Source: an uncultured Rhodospira sp.
Lineage (GTDB): Bacteria > Pseudomonadota > Alphaproteobacteria > Rhodospirillales > Rhodospirillaceae
Assembly: GCF_937138205.1 (NCBI RefSeq)
Contig: NZ_CAKZOT010000075.1
Span: 1 to 42,674 of the forward strand
DNA: 42,674 nucleotides
Direction of reading: 5' to 3'
The notes beneath the pieces were generated by a model, which saw only the letters and a list, made by a program, of their open reading frames with translations, was not told the origin of the DNA and ran no database searches. This document shows, one piece after another, positions 14,760 through 22,731 of this stretch. The position numbers and the translations under genes were made by a program. The first letter of the stretch is position 1; every line of letters begins with the position of its first letter.

Positions 14760-15650
14760 TCAGGCCAGCCAGGCCGTGGACAACAGTTCGGCCGCGTTGC
14801 GAAGCACGTTGGTGGTGCCGCCGATCTGTTCGGCCTGGAGCAGTTTCCGCGCCGTGTATTCGAGGCTCGGAGGCACGACCAGCAGCGTGGGCTTGATGTT
14901 CAGCGGCTTGCCCTGGTCGCCCTTGATCGACCGCATGGCGGCCAGCGCGGCGGCCAGATTGGTCTCGTTCAGTTCGAGCTTGGAGCCGAACGCCATCTGC
15001 CACAGGCCGTAACCGGCGGCCACGCGGCAGTCGACGCCGTAGCGAAACTCCTTGCGCGAGAACACCGCCTCGTCATCCGGCGTGTCCATGGCCACGAAGT
15101 CGTAATCGCGGCGCTTCTGGAACAGGAACGGGCGGATGGGCTTGGACGTGTCCAGCAGGAACCACGGCGTCTGCGAGCCGGTTTGCATGTTGGAGACGCT
15201 GACCGTGCTCCCATCGGCCTCCAGCACGGGATGATCCGTGTCGAAAAAGTTCTGGCCGTCGTAGCACAGGGTGCCGAAGCCGTTGCTCAGCAGCGGAAAG
15301 ATCAGTTCGTCCGGGTGGGTCTTCGCATCGTAGCCGAGCTGCTGGATCATCGGCTTGTAGACGCCCAGCTTGTCGTCTTCGATGTCGTCCCGGTCGACGC
15401 CCACCGTGTTCTCGAACGGCTCGTTCTTGATGACGTACGAGTGGGCGGAAAGGTTCTGGATCACGCGGTCGCCGAGCCACTTCCGGAACCGCGTGGTCTT
15501 GCCCATCCACTTGTAGTCTTCCTCGGACGTCGCACTGGGGACGTCCATGGCCACGCGCTGGTACTCGCTCTCGGCCGTGTTGAAGGCGTCGTTGAAGATC
15601 GTCTTGAAGCCGACGAAAGTGTCGGACAGGTTCGTGCGGTTGATCAGCAT
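14760..15650 (-). CDS. Major capsid protein (Mu gpT family)
   Basis: 296 residues, close to Mu gpT length, starting at ATG 15650. Family markers: N-terminal INRTNLSDTFVGFKTIFNDAF, then EYQRVAMDVPS, YKWMGKTTRFRKWLGDRVI, YDGQNFFDTDHP, and a C-terminal LNIKPTLLVVPPSLE with ARKLLQAEQIGGTTN. All are typical of Mu-like_gpT (PF10124). It forms the icosahedral shell. It follows the decoration-protein gene by 12 bases in the classic I-Z-(decoration)-T order. Confidence 0.95.
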   Translation of the reverse strand: MLINRTNLSDTFVGFKTIFNDAFNTAESEYQRVAMDVPSATSEEDYKWMGKTTRFRKWLGDRVIQNLSAHSYVIKNEPFENTVGVDRDDIEDDKLGVYKPMIQQLGYDAKTHPDELIFPLLSNGFGTLCYDGQNFFDTDHPVLEADGSTVSVSNMQTGSQTPWFLLDTSKPIRPFLFQKRRDYDFVAMDTPDDEAVFSRKEFRYGVDCRVAAGYGLWQMAFGSKLELNETNLAAALAAMRSIKGDQGKPLNIKPTLLVVPPSLEYTARKLLQAEQIGGTTNVLRNAAELLSTAWLA

Positions 15651-15662
15651 CCGTCAGCCCTC

Positions 15663-16064
15663 TCAGATGGTCACCCAGACGCCGGCATCGTCGATGTCGG
15701 CGATGGTGCCGATGGCGGAACGGGTGCCGGACCCGTCCGTGGCGGCCACCGTCTGGTCGTCCTCGGCGTAGGCCGCCGCTCCGATGTGCGTGCGGTCGAT
15801 CGAGCCGTCGTTCGCCCAGCGGAAGCAGCCGCGCCAAACCTCCACGCTCACGTCGCCGGCATCGCCGCCGGCGTTGTCGGCGGGGGCCCTGGCGCAGCCA
15901 AGGCCCCGCAAGCCGGTCGCCGTAGCGGCGGGCACGGCGTGCCCGGTGGCGGTATCCAGGGCGACGATCGCCCCGGCGAAGATCGTCGCGTCGGCGGCCA
16001 CCGGATGGGTGGTGACCTTCAGGTCACGTGCCGGCGTGTTGCGATCAGCGGTCAGCGCGGCCAT
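15663..16064 (-). CDS. Capsid decoration / stabilisation protein (DUF2190-like)
   Basis: 133 residues starting at ATG 16064, which shares one base with the protease stop (TGATG). Beta-rich sequence with a hydrophobic core (TIFAGAIVALDTATGHAVPA), a Gly/Ala-rich middle and an acidic end (DIDDAGVWVTI). This is the size, fold pattern and place of the small head decoration or cement proteins that lie between protease/scaffold and capsid genes in B3-like and other Mu-like phages. Assigned mainly from position. Confidence 0.7.
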   Translation of the reverse strand: MAALTADRNTPARDLKVTTHPVAADATIFAGAIVALDTATGHAVPAATATGLRGLGCARAPADNAGGDAGDVSVEVWRGCFRWANDGSIDRTHIGAAAYAEDDQTVAATDGSGTRSAIGTIADIDDAGVWVTI

Positions 16065-16678
16065 CAGGCGGTCTCCTTGTCGTCACCGCCCAGGCCCAGG
16101 GTCTGGGCGTAGGCCTTCGGGGCGAGCCCGAGCTGCGAGCAGACGGCGAGTTGCCCGTCGTCCAGGCCGTGCGCATCCTTGCGCGGCGTTGGCGCGATGG
16201 CGGTCGCGCCCTGGCCGCAGGTCTGGCCGGTGGCGACCAGCACGGGCGCCTGGCTGGCCCAGGCCCAAAAGCCGTCCAGGTCGCGGCCGGCGTATCCCTT
16301 GGCCCACTCCTCCAGCGCCGGCGGCAATTTGCCGTCCACCTTCGCTTTGGCCACCGCCTCGGCGGCCTTGTCCTTCGCCATGTCCTGGGACATGGCGGCC
16401 ACCTGGGTTTGCAGCTCCTGGAACGCGGCCATCGGCACGTATTTCGCCGGGTCGGGATCGGCCCCCTGGTCGATCTTCTGGCCGGCGGCGGCCAGCACGT
16501 CGGCCGGCGTGGCGTCGGCGGCCAGCTTGACCTTCGGCGCCAGGGCGCCGGCCGCCTCGGCGGTGGCCCTGGCACTCGTCGTCAGGCTCTGCGCGTGCGC
16601 GACCACCTGGTCGGCAGTGGTCGCCTCCGGCAGGCCGCAAGCCTCCCGCAGGCGCTTCAGGAACGCTTCCAGGTCCAT
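16064..16678 (-). CDS. Scaffold protein from internal in-frame start (Mu gpZ equivalent)
   Basis: An internal ATG at 16678 (residue 183 of the protease) is preceded by GAGGAG at good spacing. It would give a 204-residue protein (starts MDLEAFLKRLREACG), mostly helical and Ala/Lys-rich, with the same C-terminus as the protease. In Mu, gene Z lies inside gene I in exactly this way and encodes the assembly scaffold. Overlap and frame are seen; production of the short form is inferred. Confidence 0.75.
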   Translation of the reverse strand: MDLEAFLKRLREACGLPEATTADQVVAHAQSLTTSARATAEAAGALAPKVKLAADATPADVLAAAGQKIDQGADPDPAKYVPMAAFQELQTQVAAMSQDMAKDKAAEAVAKAKVDGKLPPALEEWAKGYAGRDLDGFWAWASQAPVLVATGQTCGQGATAIAPTPRKDAHGLDDGQLAVCSQLGLAPKAYAQTLGLGGDDKETA

Positions 16679-17224
16679 GGCGGACTCCTCGTGGTCGGGA
16701 TCGGAAAACAGATCGGCGCTGGCGACGGCCGCCAGCTCCAGGTTGGGCAGGGCCGTCAGGGCGAACGCGACCAGGCGCGTCACCGTGCCGTCGGCGGTGT
16801 GGCGGAACACGGGGCTGATGTAGCGGTACTCGCGCGCCGCGATGCCCTGGCCGGCGGCGGCGGTCCATTCGACGCGGCCGTAAAGGCCGTCGGCGCGGGC
16901 CTCCAGGTCACGGATCCAGCCCGAGGCCGGGGCCTGACCGCCATGCCGCGCGGCGCGCAGGAGCTGGTGCTCGTAATCGCCGGGAATGTCCGCGCCCTTC
17001 TGGTGCGCTGTTGTTGCGGCGATGACGTCACGCGCATGGTCGGCGTTGCGCAGCACGTACGGGCCGCGCCCATCGCGGCCACTGAACGTGCCGTAGGGCA
17101 GAAGCTGCACCCAGTCAGGCGCGCCACCACCGTCGGCGGGCGACGGCAGTGCGGCGGCATGGGCGGCCAGGAGGGCCGGGGTATGCGTGGGCGTCGTGTC
17201 CATGAGAGGCGTTGTGCCACGCAT
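16064..17224 (-). CDS. Head maturation protease with C-terminal scaffold (Mu gpI family)
   Basis: 386 residues from ATG 17224 (ATG 17203 is an alternative; neither has a clear ribosome-binding site). The N-terminal domain (about 1-180) matches Mu protease I: WVQLLPYGTFSGRDGRG, then PGDYEHQLLRAARHG and SGWIRDLEARADGLYGRVEW, and REYRYISPVFRH. From about residue 183 it becomes a helical, charged scaffold region. The protease cuts scaffold and itself during prohead maturation. A 385-base hairpin-rich gap precedes it, corresponding in place to the separate I promoter of Mu. Confidence 0.92.
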   Translation of the reverse strand: MRGTTPLMDTTPTHTPALLAAHAAALPSPADGGGAPDWVQLLPYGTFSGRDGRGPYVLRNADHARDVIAATTAHQKGADIPGDYEHQLLRAARHGGQAPASGWIRDLEARADGLYGRVEWTAAAGQGIAAREYRYISPVFRHTADGTVTRLVAFALTALPNLELAAVASADLFSDPDHEESAMDLEAFLKRLREACGLPEATTADQVVAHAQSLTTSARATAEAAGALAPKVKLAADATPADVLAAAGQKIDQGADPDPAKYVPMAAFQELQTQVAAMSQDMAKDKAAEAVAKAKVDGKLPPALEEWAKGYAGRDLDGFWAWASQAPVLVATGQTCGQGATAIAPTPRKDAHGLDDGQLAVCSQLGLAPKAYAQTLGLGGDDKETA

Positions 17225-17235
17225 GACGACGGGCC

Positions 17236-17259
17236 GCGCCCGGACGGATGTCCGGGCGC
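17236..17259. promoter_or_regulatory. 10-bp palindromic hairpin just upstream of the protease gene (copy of repeated GCGCCCGGACGG motif)
   Basis: Perfect stem GCGCCCGGAC with GTCCGGGCGC around loop GGAT, 12 bases upstream of the protease start. Nineteen of 20 core bases recur at 25,547-25,566 between mor and the endolysin, and GCGCCCGGACGG recurs at 36,321. Candidate binding site or mRNA structure; role inferred. Confidence 0.6.
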
Positions 17260-17337
17260 CCTAGCAGGCGCGCGAGAGGGGAGACCCGGGCAGCATCACC
17301 CCTTCATCGCCCGGGGTCAATCCGGCGCGCGCACACG

Positions 17338-17375
17338 CCATCTGGCGGGCGCGCGACCCCGCGCCCGCCAGATGG
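17338..17375. terminator. 16-bp perfect hairpin in the gpF-protease gap
   Basis: CCATCTGGCGGGCGCG (17338-17353) pairs perfectly with 17360-17375 around a 6-base loop. It is followed on the plus strand by TGTTTTC, so it would best terminate plus-strand transcription, for example from the promoter-like region of other plus-strand transcripts. On the minus strand it lacks a T-run but could still pause polymerase or protect the gpF mRNA end. A second smaller inverted repeat (CCCGGGC...GCCCGGG) lies near 17286-17317. Confidence 0.6.
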
Positions 17376-17494
17376 TGTTTTCACCCCGATTAAATGCGGT
17401 TTTAAATGGGATCTCTGGCCGCCGGGTCCCTTGGGTACCCCTGACGCTCTCGCGCGTCCTGCGGCGCCCTACGGGGCCGGTGCAATCCGGGTGG

Positions 17495-17508
17495 GGATGT
17501 GCTATATA
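17495..17508 (+). promoter_or_regulatory. Extended -10 promoter candidate for plus-strand RNA
   Basis: TGCTATATA (17500-17508) is an extended -10 element in otherwise GC-rich DNA. It predicts a start at about 17514-17515, exactly where the closing stem of the candidate RNA begins. A weak -35 (GTGCAA, 17480-17485) lies 17 bases upstream. Confidence 0.5.
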
Positions 17509-17514
17509 GTAAGA

Positions 17515-17605
17515 GCCTGCCGCTGATGCCGGGTAGACGGGCCGGTTCGGACGCCGCTCTCGCGGCCTCTGGTTAAGTGGATTTTCCGCGCCACCGGCGG
17601 CAGGT
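17515..17605 (+). ncRNA. Candidate structured small RNA antisense to the phage operon (novel)
   Basis: A closing stem CCTGCCGC (17516-17523) with GCGGCAGG (17597-17604) encloses about 73 bases. Inside are at least two further hairpins: GCCGC/GCGGC around TCTC, and GTGGA/TCCGC around TTT. The closing stem is followed by TCTTTCT, a weak terminator-like tract. The element fills the gap exactly, ending 5 bases before the gpF stop codon, and is oriented against all neighbouring genes. Structure and promoter are seen; transcription and function are inferred. It does not contain the SRP RNA signature loop, and I do not recognise a known RNA family. Confidence 0.45.
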
Positions 17606-17609
17606 CTTT

Positions 17610-18956
17610 CTACCGAAGGCGCGTGAAGCGCCGGCTGGTGGCCAACGCCACAGCCCGTTCATACCCGGTCGAGATGACCGTGTTGGTCTCGGTTTCGACC
17701 CGTCTGCCCGCCTCGTCGCGATGCCGCAGCACGTAGTTCACCCGGACCACGAGCTTTTCGGCGCGGCCATCGGCCGCCGGAACCGTGTATATGAGCGACT
17801 TGGTCTGGCGGTCCCAATAGATCGCCTCCGGTGCAGCCAGGATCTCGGGGAGGCGCATGACCTCCTCGACAGGCCACGCCTTGGGCAAACCTTCGGCCGT
17901 GACCGCATCGGCCTTGGCGTCGCGCAACATGTGAATGATCTGACGATCAGCCACCATGATTGTGGCCGAGGACACGCCCTCCCCGACGACGACCGGCAAG
18001 CTGGCCACCACGCCCGGGGGCAGCAGCCCGACGGCGCGCGCCACCCCTTTCGGTCGCGGCTGGCCGTCCAAAATTTGCCGCTCGATGTCCCCGACCCACT
18101 GCCCGAACTCCCGCACGAGTGCCGGCGTCAGGCGCGGATTGACCAGCGGCGCCACCGCCGCCAGATCTGGCGGTAGCGACGCCAGGCGCGCGACGGCCTG
18201 CGTGGCCGTGTGCTGGGTGCGGCCGGGGTTGTGTGCCCAACCCGGGTCGATGCCCGGCGGCACCCGCGTCACCTCGCCCGTGCGGGGATTGCGGTACAGG
18301 CGGTCGGGCTCCGGCTCCGACGGCGGCCCTTCGTCGGGGGTGTAGCCGTACCGGCGCAGGTCCCGCTCGGTCAGCGCCAGGGGCGAACAGCGGCACCGCC
18401 AGCCATTCGGGGGCGTGTGCGTATCCCACCAGGTGTGATCGTGCGGGAGCACGGTGCCGTGCCAATGCCGGTGGGATCGGCGGGTGCGCTCGTCCCGCAC
18501 GGCCACGTATCGCAGGTACAGGGTGCGGCCGCGCGACCGCTCCCGTTCCGCCGCCCGCTCGATCTGCGCCCAATGGCCGGCGGCCCGGCTGACCCGCATG
18601 TTGACGTCGTAGATCGTGCGCAGGCGGCGTGGCGAGCCGAGTTGGGCGGTCACCACCTTCCCTGTGGCCGGGTCGGTCACGTCCTCGCGACCCCACCAGC
18701 CCTTGGCCCGAAGGATCGGCGTCAGGCGCTGGCGCCAGCTCTCGAAGGTCTCGCCGTTTTGGAGGGCCTCGGTCAGGCTGGCGTGGATGTCGCCGAGAAT
18801 ATCGAAGCCCGTGGACTTGGCGACCGTGAACGCCTTGCCATGTTCGTCCTGCCACACGTCCTGCCAGGCGAAGGAGGGATCCAGCCGCCGCCCCCGGGTC
18901 GCCAGGGCGGCCAGGGCCTCCTCGGGCTGGACACCGAACGGCGAAACCTCAGGCAT
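17610..18956 (-). CDS. Head morphogenesis protein gpF with C-terminal nuclease-like domain
   Basis: 448 residues starting at ATG 18956, overlapping the portal stop by 8 bases. The Phage_Mu_F domain (about 30-200) is shown by the helical start, YDVNMRVSRAAGHWAQIERA and the diagnostic NGWRCRC motif (184-190). The C-terminal third (about 310-448) is separate, with VADRQIIHMLRDAKADAV, LPEILAAPEAIYWD and a beta-strand run LIYTVPA..KLVVRVNYVL. This resembles the PBECR (Barnase-EndoU-ColicinE5/D-RelE-like) domains known on Mu F proteins. gpF is a minor head protein; the extra domain may act on nucleic acid after entry (inferred). Confidence 0.88.
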   Translation of the reverse strand: MPEVSPFGVQPEEALAALATRGRRLDPSFAWQDVWQDEHGKAFTVAKSTGFDILGDIHASLTEALQNGETFESWRQRLTPILRAKGWWGREDVTDPATGKVVTAQLGSPRRLRTIYDVNMRVSRAAGHWAQIERAAERERSRGRTLYLRYVAVRDERTRRSHRHWHGTVLPHDHTWWDTHTPPNGWRCRCSPLALTERDLRRYGYTPDEGPPSEPEPDRLYRNPRTGEVTRVPPGIDPGWAHNPGRTQHTATQAVARLASLPPDLAAVAPLVNPRLTPALVREFGQWVGDIERQILDGQPRPKGVARAVGLLPPGVVASLPVVVGEGVSSATIMVADRQIIHMLRDAKADAVTAEGLPKAWPVEEVMRLPEILAAPEAIYWDRQTKSLIYTVPAADGRAEKLVVRVNYVLRHRDEAGRRVETETNTVISTGYERAVALATSRRFTRLR

Positions 18957-20523
18957 TGTCGCCTCCCGGGCTGGCCCCGGGCTCGCTCTCGCCCTCCAGA
19001 CGGGCGGCGAACAGCACGCGCGCCAGGCTGTCGGTCAGGGCATCGGTGGGCAGGTCCCGCGCCAGGTCGGGCAGGGACGCCAGGAAGGCCTCCGCGTCCG
19101 GCGCGGCGGCGGCTGCCTCGCGGATGCGGGCGATGATGGGGTCGAGCACCTCTTCCCAGGTGTCCTCGACCTCAGCCAGCGTCGCGTCTGCCAGGGGGTC
19201 GGCGTCGTCGGCCGAGTTCTGCGCCTGCGCGCTGGTGGTCTCGTCTTTGGGGGGCTGATCCGCCGGAGGCTCGGGTGCCGGGCTCGATGCGGGCGCGGTC
19301 AGCAGCTCGGCGTTCTCGTCGGGGTCCGGGATACCCCACTTGTCGGCGACCCACGCGCGCTCGACCTTCAGGCCGAGCGGCACCAGGTCGACGATCACCG
19401 ACCGCAACTCGGCCAGATCCTCCTGGTCGGGCCGCGCGATGCGGATGCGCGGGTAGCGCCGGCGCGGTCCCATGTTCAGATCGACGATGGGCCGCACCAG
19501 GTCGCGGGTCAGGGTGCTGGCCAACTGGCCGGCGTCCGCCTTCTCGATGTCCTCGCGCACCTGTTCGTGGGCCTGGGCGGTGCCCACGTGCTGGCCGACG
19601 TCGGTGGTGCCGGTCTGCCCCAGGACGGCCTTGCTGACCTGGCGGTCGATCCAGGTGGCCAGACGCTCGAACAGTTCGATATTGCCGGTGACCTTGGCCT
19701 CGATCAGTTCCACCATCATGCTTTCGGGGATGATGGCGGCGAGATCGCCCATCAGGTCGCGGACGGCGCGCAAAAGCACGGCCTTGTCGGCCGCCGAGGC
19801 CCCGGGGCCATACTTGCCGATGCGGATGGGCTTGCCGTAGGTCTCCGCGAACTGGATCCACGACCGGATATCGAAGTTCTTGAACAGGTACATCCAGGCC
19901 ACCGGCCGGGCCAGGCCGCCCCGGATCGGCAGACCCGACTTGGATTTGTGCGTGTGCTGGATGTAACCGTAGGGTTTCAGGGGCTCAAGGACGCCGCCGG
20001 CGCCGCGCAGCATCAGGGTCCGCCCGTCTGCGCGGTCGAACTGGAACCAGCGAGGATCGCGCCATTCCAGGCGCGCCGGCATCCACGGGCCACCCGTGGT
20101 GTCCCAGACGATTTCGGTGGCGGAAAACCCCTTGCCGACGGCGTCAAGGACGTCGAACAGCTCCTCCTGGAGCGTGTCACGCCACAGGACCTCACGGACC
20201 AGGTCGGCCGCCTTCACGTCGTCGGCCTGGTCGCTGGCCGCCTCGACCGAGATGTCCAGCCCGGCGATCTGGTTCTTCCGCGTGGCCAGGACGGAGCGGT
20301 AATGGAGGTCCTTCTCCTCCATCTGCTCCGCTAGCTCCAAGTAGGCCGTGGCGTCGCCGTCCTCGGCTTCGCGCAACAGGCGGGCCAGGCGCCCCGGCGT
20401 CAGGCCATCCGCCGGATGCCCGGTGACCACCTGGCGCACGCCGGTGGTGGTCGGCACCGCCTCCTCTTTCCGGAGGCGGGACGTGTCGACGGGGTTGCCG
20501 AACTGATCGAGCAGACGGGCCAT
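18949..20523 (-). CDS. Portal protein (DUF935, Mu gp29)
   Basis: 524 residues starting at ATG 20523 with a GGGAG-type site upstream. DUF935 hallmarks: LLDQFGNPVD near the start, GRLARLLREAEDGD, EQMEEKDLHYRSVLATRKN, VWDTTGGPW, YLFKNFDIRSWIQFAETYGKP, and KAVLGQTGTTDVG. It forms the dodecameric portal through which terminase packs DNA. It lies between terminase and gpF as in Mu. The acidic C-terminus (from about 420) is variable in the family. Confidence 0.95.
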   Translation of the reverse strand: MARLLDQFGNPVDTSRLRKEEAVPTTTGVRQVVTGHPADGLTPGRLARLLREAEDGDATAYLELAEQMEEKDLHYRSVLATRKNQIAGLDISVEAASDQADDVKAADLVREVLWRDTLQEELFDVLDAVGKGFSATEIVWDTTGGPWMPARLEWRDPRWFQFDRADGRTLMLRGAGGVLEPLKPYGYIQHTHKSKSGLPIRGGLARPVAWMYLFKNFDIRSWIQFAETYGKPIRIGKYGPGASAADKAVLLRAVRDLMGDLAAIIPESMMVELIEAKVTGNIELFERLATWIDRQVSKAVLGQTGTTDVGQHVGTAQAHEQVREDIEKADAGQLASTLTRDLVRPIVDLNMGPRRRYPRIRIARPDQEDLAELRSVIVDLVPLGLKVERAWVADKWGIPDPDENAELLTAPASSPAPEPPADQPPKDETTSAQAQNSADDADPLADATLAEVEDTWEEVLDPIIARIREAAAAAPDAEAFLASLPDLARDLPTDALTDSLARVLFAARLEGESEPGASPGGDNA

Positions 20524-20534
20524 TTCGGGCTCCC

Positions 20535-22226
20535 TTACCAGGCACCGGCGCCGAAACCGATGCCCGGGGCATCGTCGTCCGGATCATCGTCTTCGTGGTG
20601 GTGATGGGCCGATCCCGCGCGCCCAAAGGCGGGGGTGTAGGCGTATTCACCGGCGCCGCCCATGGCCATCGACCACAGCATCTCCAGCGCGTCCGGCCCG
20701 TCGTCGTGATCGGCGTTCGGAAAGTGGGTCAACTGTTCGATCAGCGTCGTCTGGCTGGGATGCAGCAGGATCAGCCCACCGGTGACGTAGGGCTGGAGCG
20801 CCTCGATCCGCAGGGCCTTGTCCGTGTGCGGGGTGACGGCGACGGCCGGTACCGGGCAACCTTCCTTGACCGATCGCTCGATCAGGACCTGGCGCAAGAA
20901 CTCCTGGAACTGCACGGCCTCGACCGCCCAGCGGACGCATTTGTAGGCCCGTTGAAGGGCGATTACGTCGGTGATGATCTTGTCCGGCACCCGTCTGCGG
21001 ATCTGGGCCTCGACCACCCACAAGCGGCCGGACCTTTCGTCCTTCGCGCCCACCAGCAGCGCGGAGGGATCGCGGGACCGGTTGTTCTTACCCAACGATG
21101 GATCGCAGGCGCCGTAGTACAGCCACGTCCGCCCGATGGCGGCCCGGTCGGTCCAGTATTGGACCTGGTCAAACGTGGCATCCTCGGCGGTCGGATCGTT
21201 CTGATACTCGCTGGAAAACGCCGCCCGGCCGATGCGGGCGCGGATCGTCATCAGCCGGTCGAACGGCTGCACCTCCGGCCACAGCACCTCGGCGCCGGCC
21301 ATCATGTCCGCCCGGTGTGTGTCCAGGAACTCGGCCGCCGCGTCCTGGCCCTCGTTGTGGAGAACACCCTCCCACTGGTCCCACAGGTCCATGCGGTCGG
21401 GCCAGCGGATCACCGCCCGGAAATGCGTCGCCCGCCACATCGGGTTCGCCAGCTTCCGGCTCAGCACGCCGTCCACGTGCAGCACGGTGCCGACGTAGAT
21501 CAGGTCCATGGATCCGTCGGGCGGGCCGATCGGTTCCACCGCCCGATCCACCCATGTCTCGCGCTTGTCGCGTTGCTCGGGGCTGCGGACGTTCTCGTCG
21601 TTCTCGATGTCGTCTAGCACCGCTAAATCGGGTCTTTGGCTGCCGTGCCGGGCGCCTCGGATGCGCTTGCCCGCACCCCCGGCCTGCACCTTGGCGCCGC
21701 CGGCGGTGACGATCACGCCCACCTGCCACGTCGGCCCCTGGCCGACCGCCTGCGGGAAGTCGTGCGCCAGGCGCGGGTTGACCTCCAGTTCCGTCTTGAT
21801 GCCTTCCAGCATCATCGCGGCAACCTCGATCGCGTCCGACAGGATCAGCACGTACCGGCGCCGGCGGGTCAGCAGGCACCACAACGGAAACAATTCGGTC
21901 CAATAGGTGCTCTTGGCGTTGCCCCTCGGTGCGGCCACGACTTCCCGCGCGCCGCCGGGGCCGTCGGCGATCTCGCCGGCGCGGCGGAAGATCCAGCGGT
22001 GGAAGGCGGAGGGTTCGGCCCGGCCCCGATGCGGGAAATACGTCCGGCAGAAGGCGCCGAAATCGGCGGTCGTTTTGGCGCGGCGGGTCTTGGTCGCGGC
22101 CGGCCGGCGGTCGAAGTCCCCCAGCTCCGACGCCTGGGCGATCTCGTCGCGCAGGGTCTGTGTGAAGTCCCGGATCTCGTCCAGGAAGTCCGCGCTGCCA
22201 TAGCGGTTGACCGGGCGCCGGGCCAT
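20535..22226 (-). CDS. Terminase large subunit (Mu gp28)
   Basis: 563 residues starting at ATG 22226. ATPase domain: Walker A-like VVAAPRGNAKST (about 96-107) and Walker B LAVLDDIE (201-208). Nuclease domain: first acidic residue in YYGACDPSLGK (about 380), later AVEAVQFQEFL and the C-terminal HDDGPDALEML. These are typical of gp28 headful-packaging terminases, which in Mu cut host DNA beyond the phage ends. A His/Asp-rich tail (HHHHEDDDPDDD) ends the protein. No separate small subunit is obvious; the DUF1804 protein next to it is the likely partner. Confidence 0.95.
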   Translation of the reverse strand: MARRPVNRYGSADFLDEIRDFTQTLRDEIAQASELGDFDRRPAATKTRRAKTTADFGAFCRTYFPHRGRAEPSAFHRWIFRRAGEIADGPGGAREVVAAPRGNAKSTYWTELFPLWCLLTRRRRYVLILSDAIEVAAMMLEGIKTELEVNPRLAHDFPQAVGQGPTWQVGVIVTAGGAKVQAGGAGKRIRGARHGSQRPDLAVLDDIENDENVRSPEQRDKRETWVDRAVEPIGPPDGSMDLIYVGTVLHVDGVLSRKLANPMWRATHFRAVIRWPDRMDLWDQWEGVLHNEGQDAAAEFLDTHRADMMAGAEVLWPEVQPFDRLMTIRARIGRAAFSSEYQNDPTAEDATFDQVQYWTDRAAIGRTWLYYGACDPSLGKNNRSRDPSALLVGAKDERSGRLWVVEAQIRRRVPDKIITDVIALQRAYKCVRWAVEAVQFQEFLRQVLIERSVKEGCPVPAVAVTPHTDKALRIEALQPYVTGGLILLHPSQTTLIEQLTHFPNADHDDGPDALEMLWSMAMGGAGEYAYTPAFGRAGSAHHHHEDDDPDDDAPGIGFGAGAW

Positions 22227-22229
22227 GCG

Positions 22230-22730
22230 TCACCCGTACTTCTTGGCGACGTGGGTGGCGAACGGCTCCAGCAGCTCCAACATGGCCTCGACGTGCTCGG
22301 GGTAGTGCTCGCGGGTGAAGCCGGCCAGATCGCGCAGCAGCTCCGTCGCGACGGCGTAGCGCGCCAGATCGGGGCTCGCCTTGGCCACCGCGTTCATCGT
22401 CTTGGTGAAGGCATCCGACAGACGCGACAGCGCCTCGGCCCGGTCCATGGCCGGGATCTCCGGGTTGTCGCGCAGGTCCGCGACGGTGGCCTGGTACAGG
22501 GTCAGGAAGTCGGAGAGGACGAGCTGGGCGATCGTGCCGGCGCCTTCGGACGACAGGCTGGCGGCGGCGCGCGCCCGATCCCAATCGTCGCCCGACGCCG
22601 CCGCCTGTGTGCGCCAGCGCCGCACCGTGGCGACGCCGATGTCCAGGTGATCGGCCGCGCCCTCCAGGCTCATGCGCTGGAACACATAGGCGGACCGGGC
22701 GGCCTGGCGCGTCTCCGGATCGTGGGCCAT
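22230..22730 (-). CDS. DUF1804 protein, probable small terminase partner
   Basis: 166 residues starting at ATG 22730, right after the upstream stop. The N-terminal HTH (AYVFQRMSLEGAADHLDIGVATVRRWR) and the strongly conserved GDDWDRARAA motif define the DUF1804 family of Mu-like phages. The remaining helices (SEGAGTIAQLVLSDFLTLY) resemble small terminase oligomerisation regions. A longer in-frame extension upstream is out of keeping with the family. Its place directly before the large terminase supports DNA recognition during packaging (inference). Confidence 0.88.
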   Translation of the reverse strand: MAHDPETRQAARSAYVFQRMSLEGAADHLDIGVATVRRWRTQAAASGDDWDRARAAASLSSEGAGTIAQLVLSDFLTLYQATVADLRDNPEIPAMDRAEALSRLSDAFTKTMNAVAKASPDLARYAVATELLRDLAGFTREHYPEHVEAMLELLEPFATHVAKKYG

Positions 22731-22731
22731 G

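Noticed and set aside
17248-17526. 92-codon plus-strand open frame in the gpF-protease gap
   Set aside because: Crosses strong hairpins, has poor composition and no ribosome-binding site; the gap is better explained by regulatory structures and an RNA candidate.
17515-17605. Known RNA family (SRP RNA, tRNA or tmRNA) for the structured element
   Set aside because: It lacks the SRP GGAAGGAAGCAGCC loop, a tRNA cloverleaf with CCA-type acceptor, and a tmRNA tag frame.
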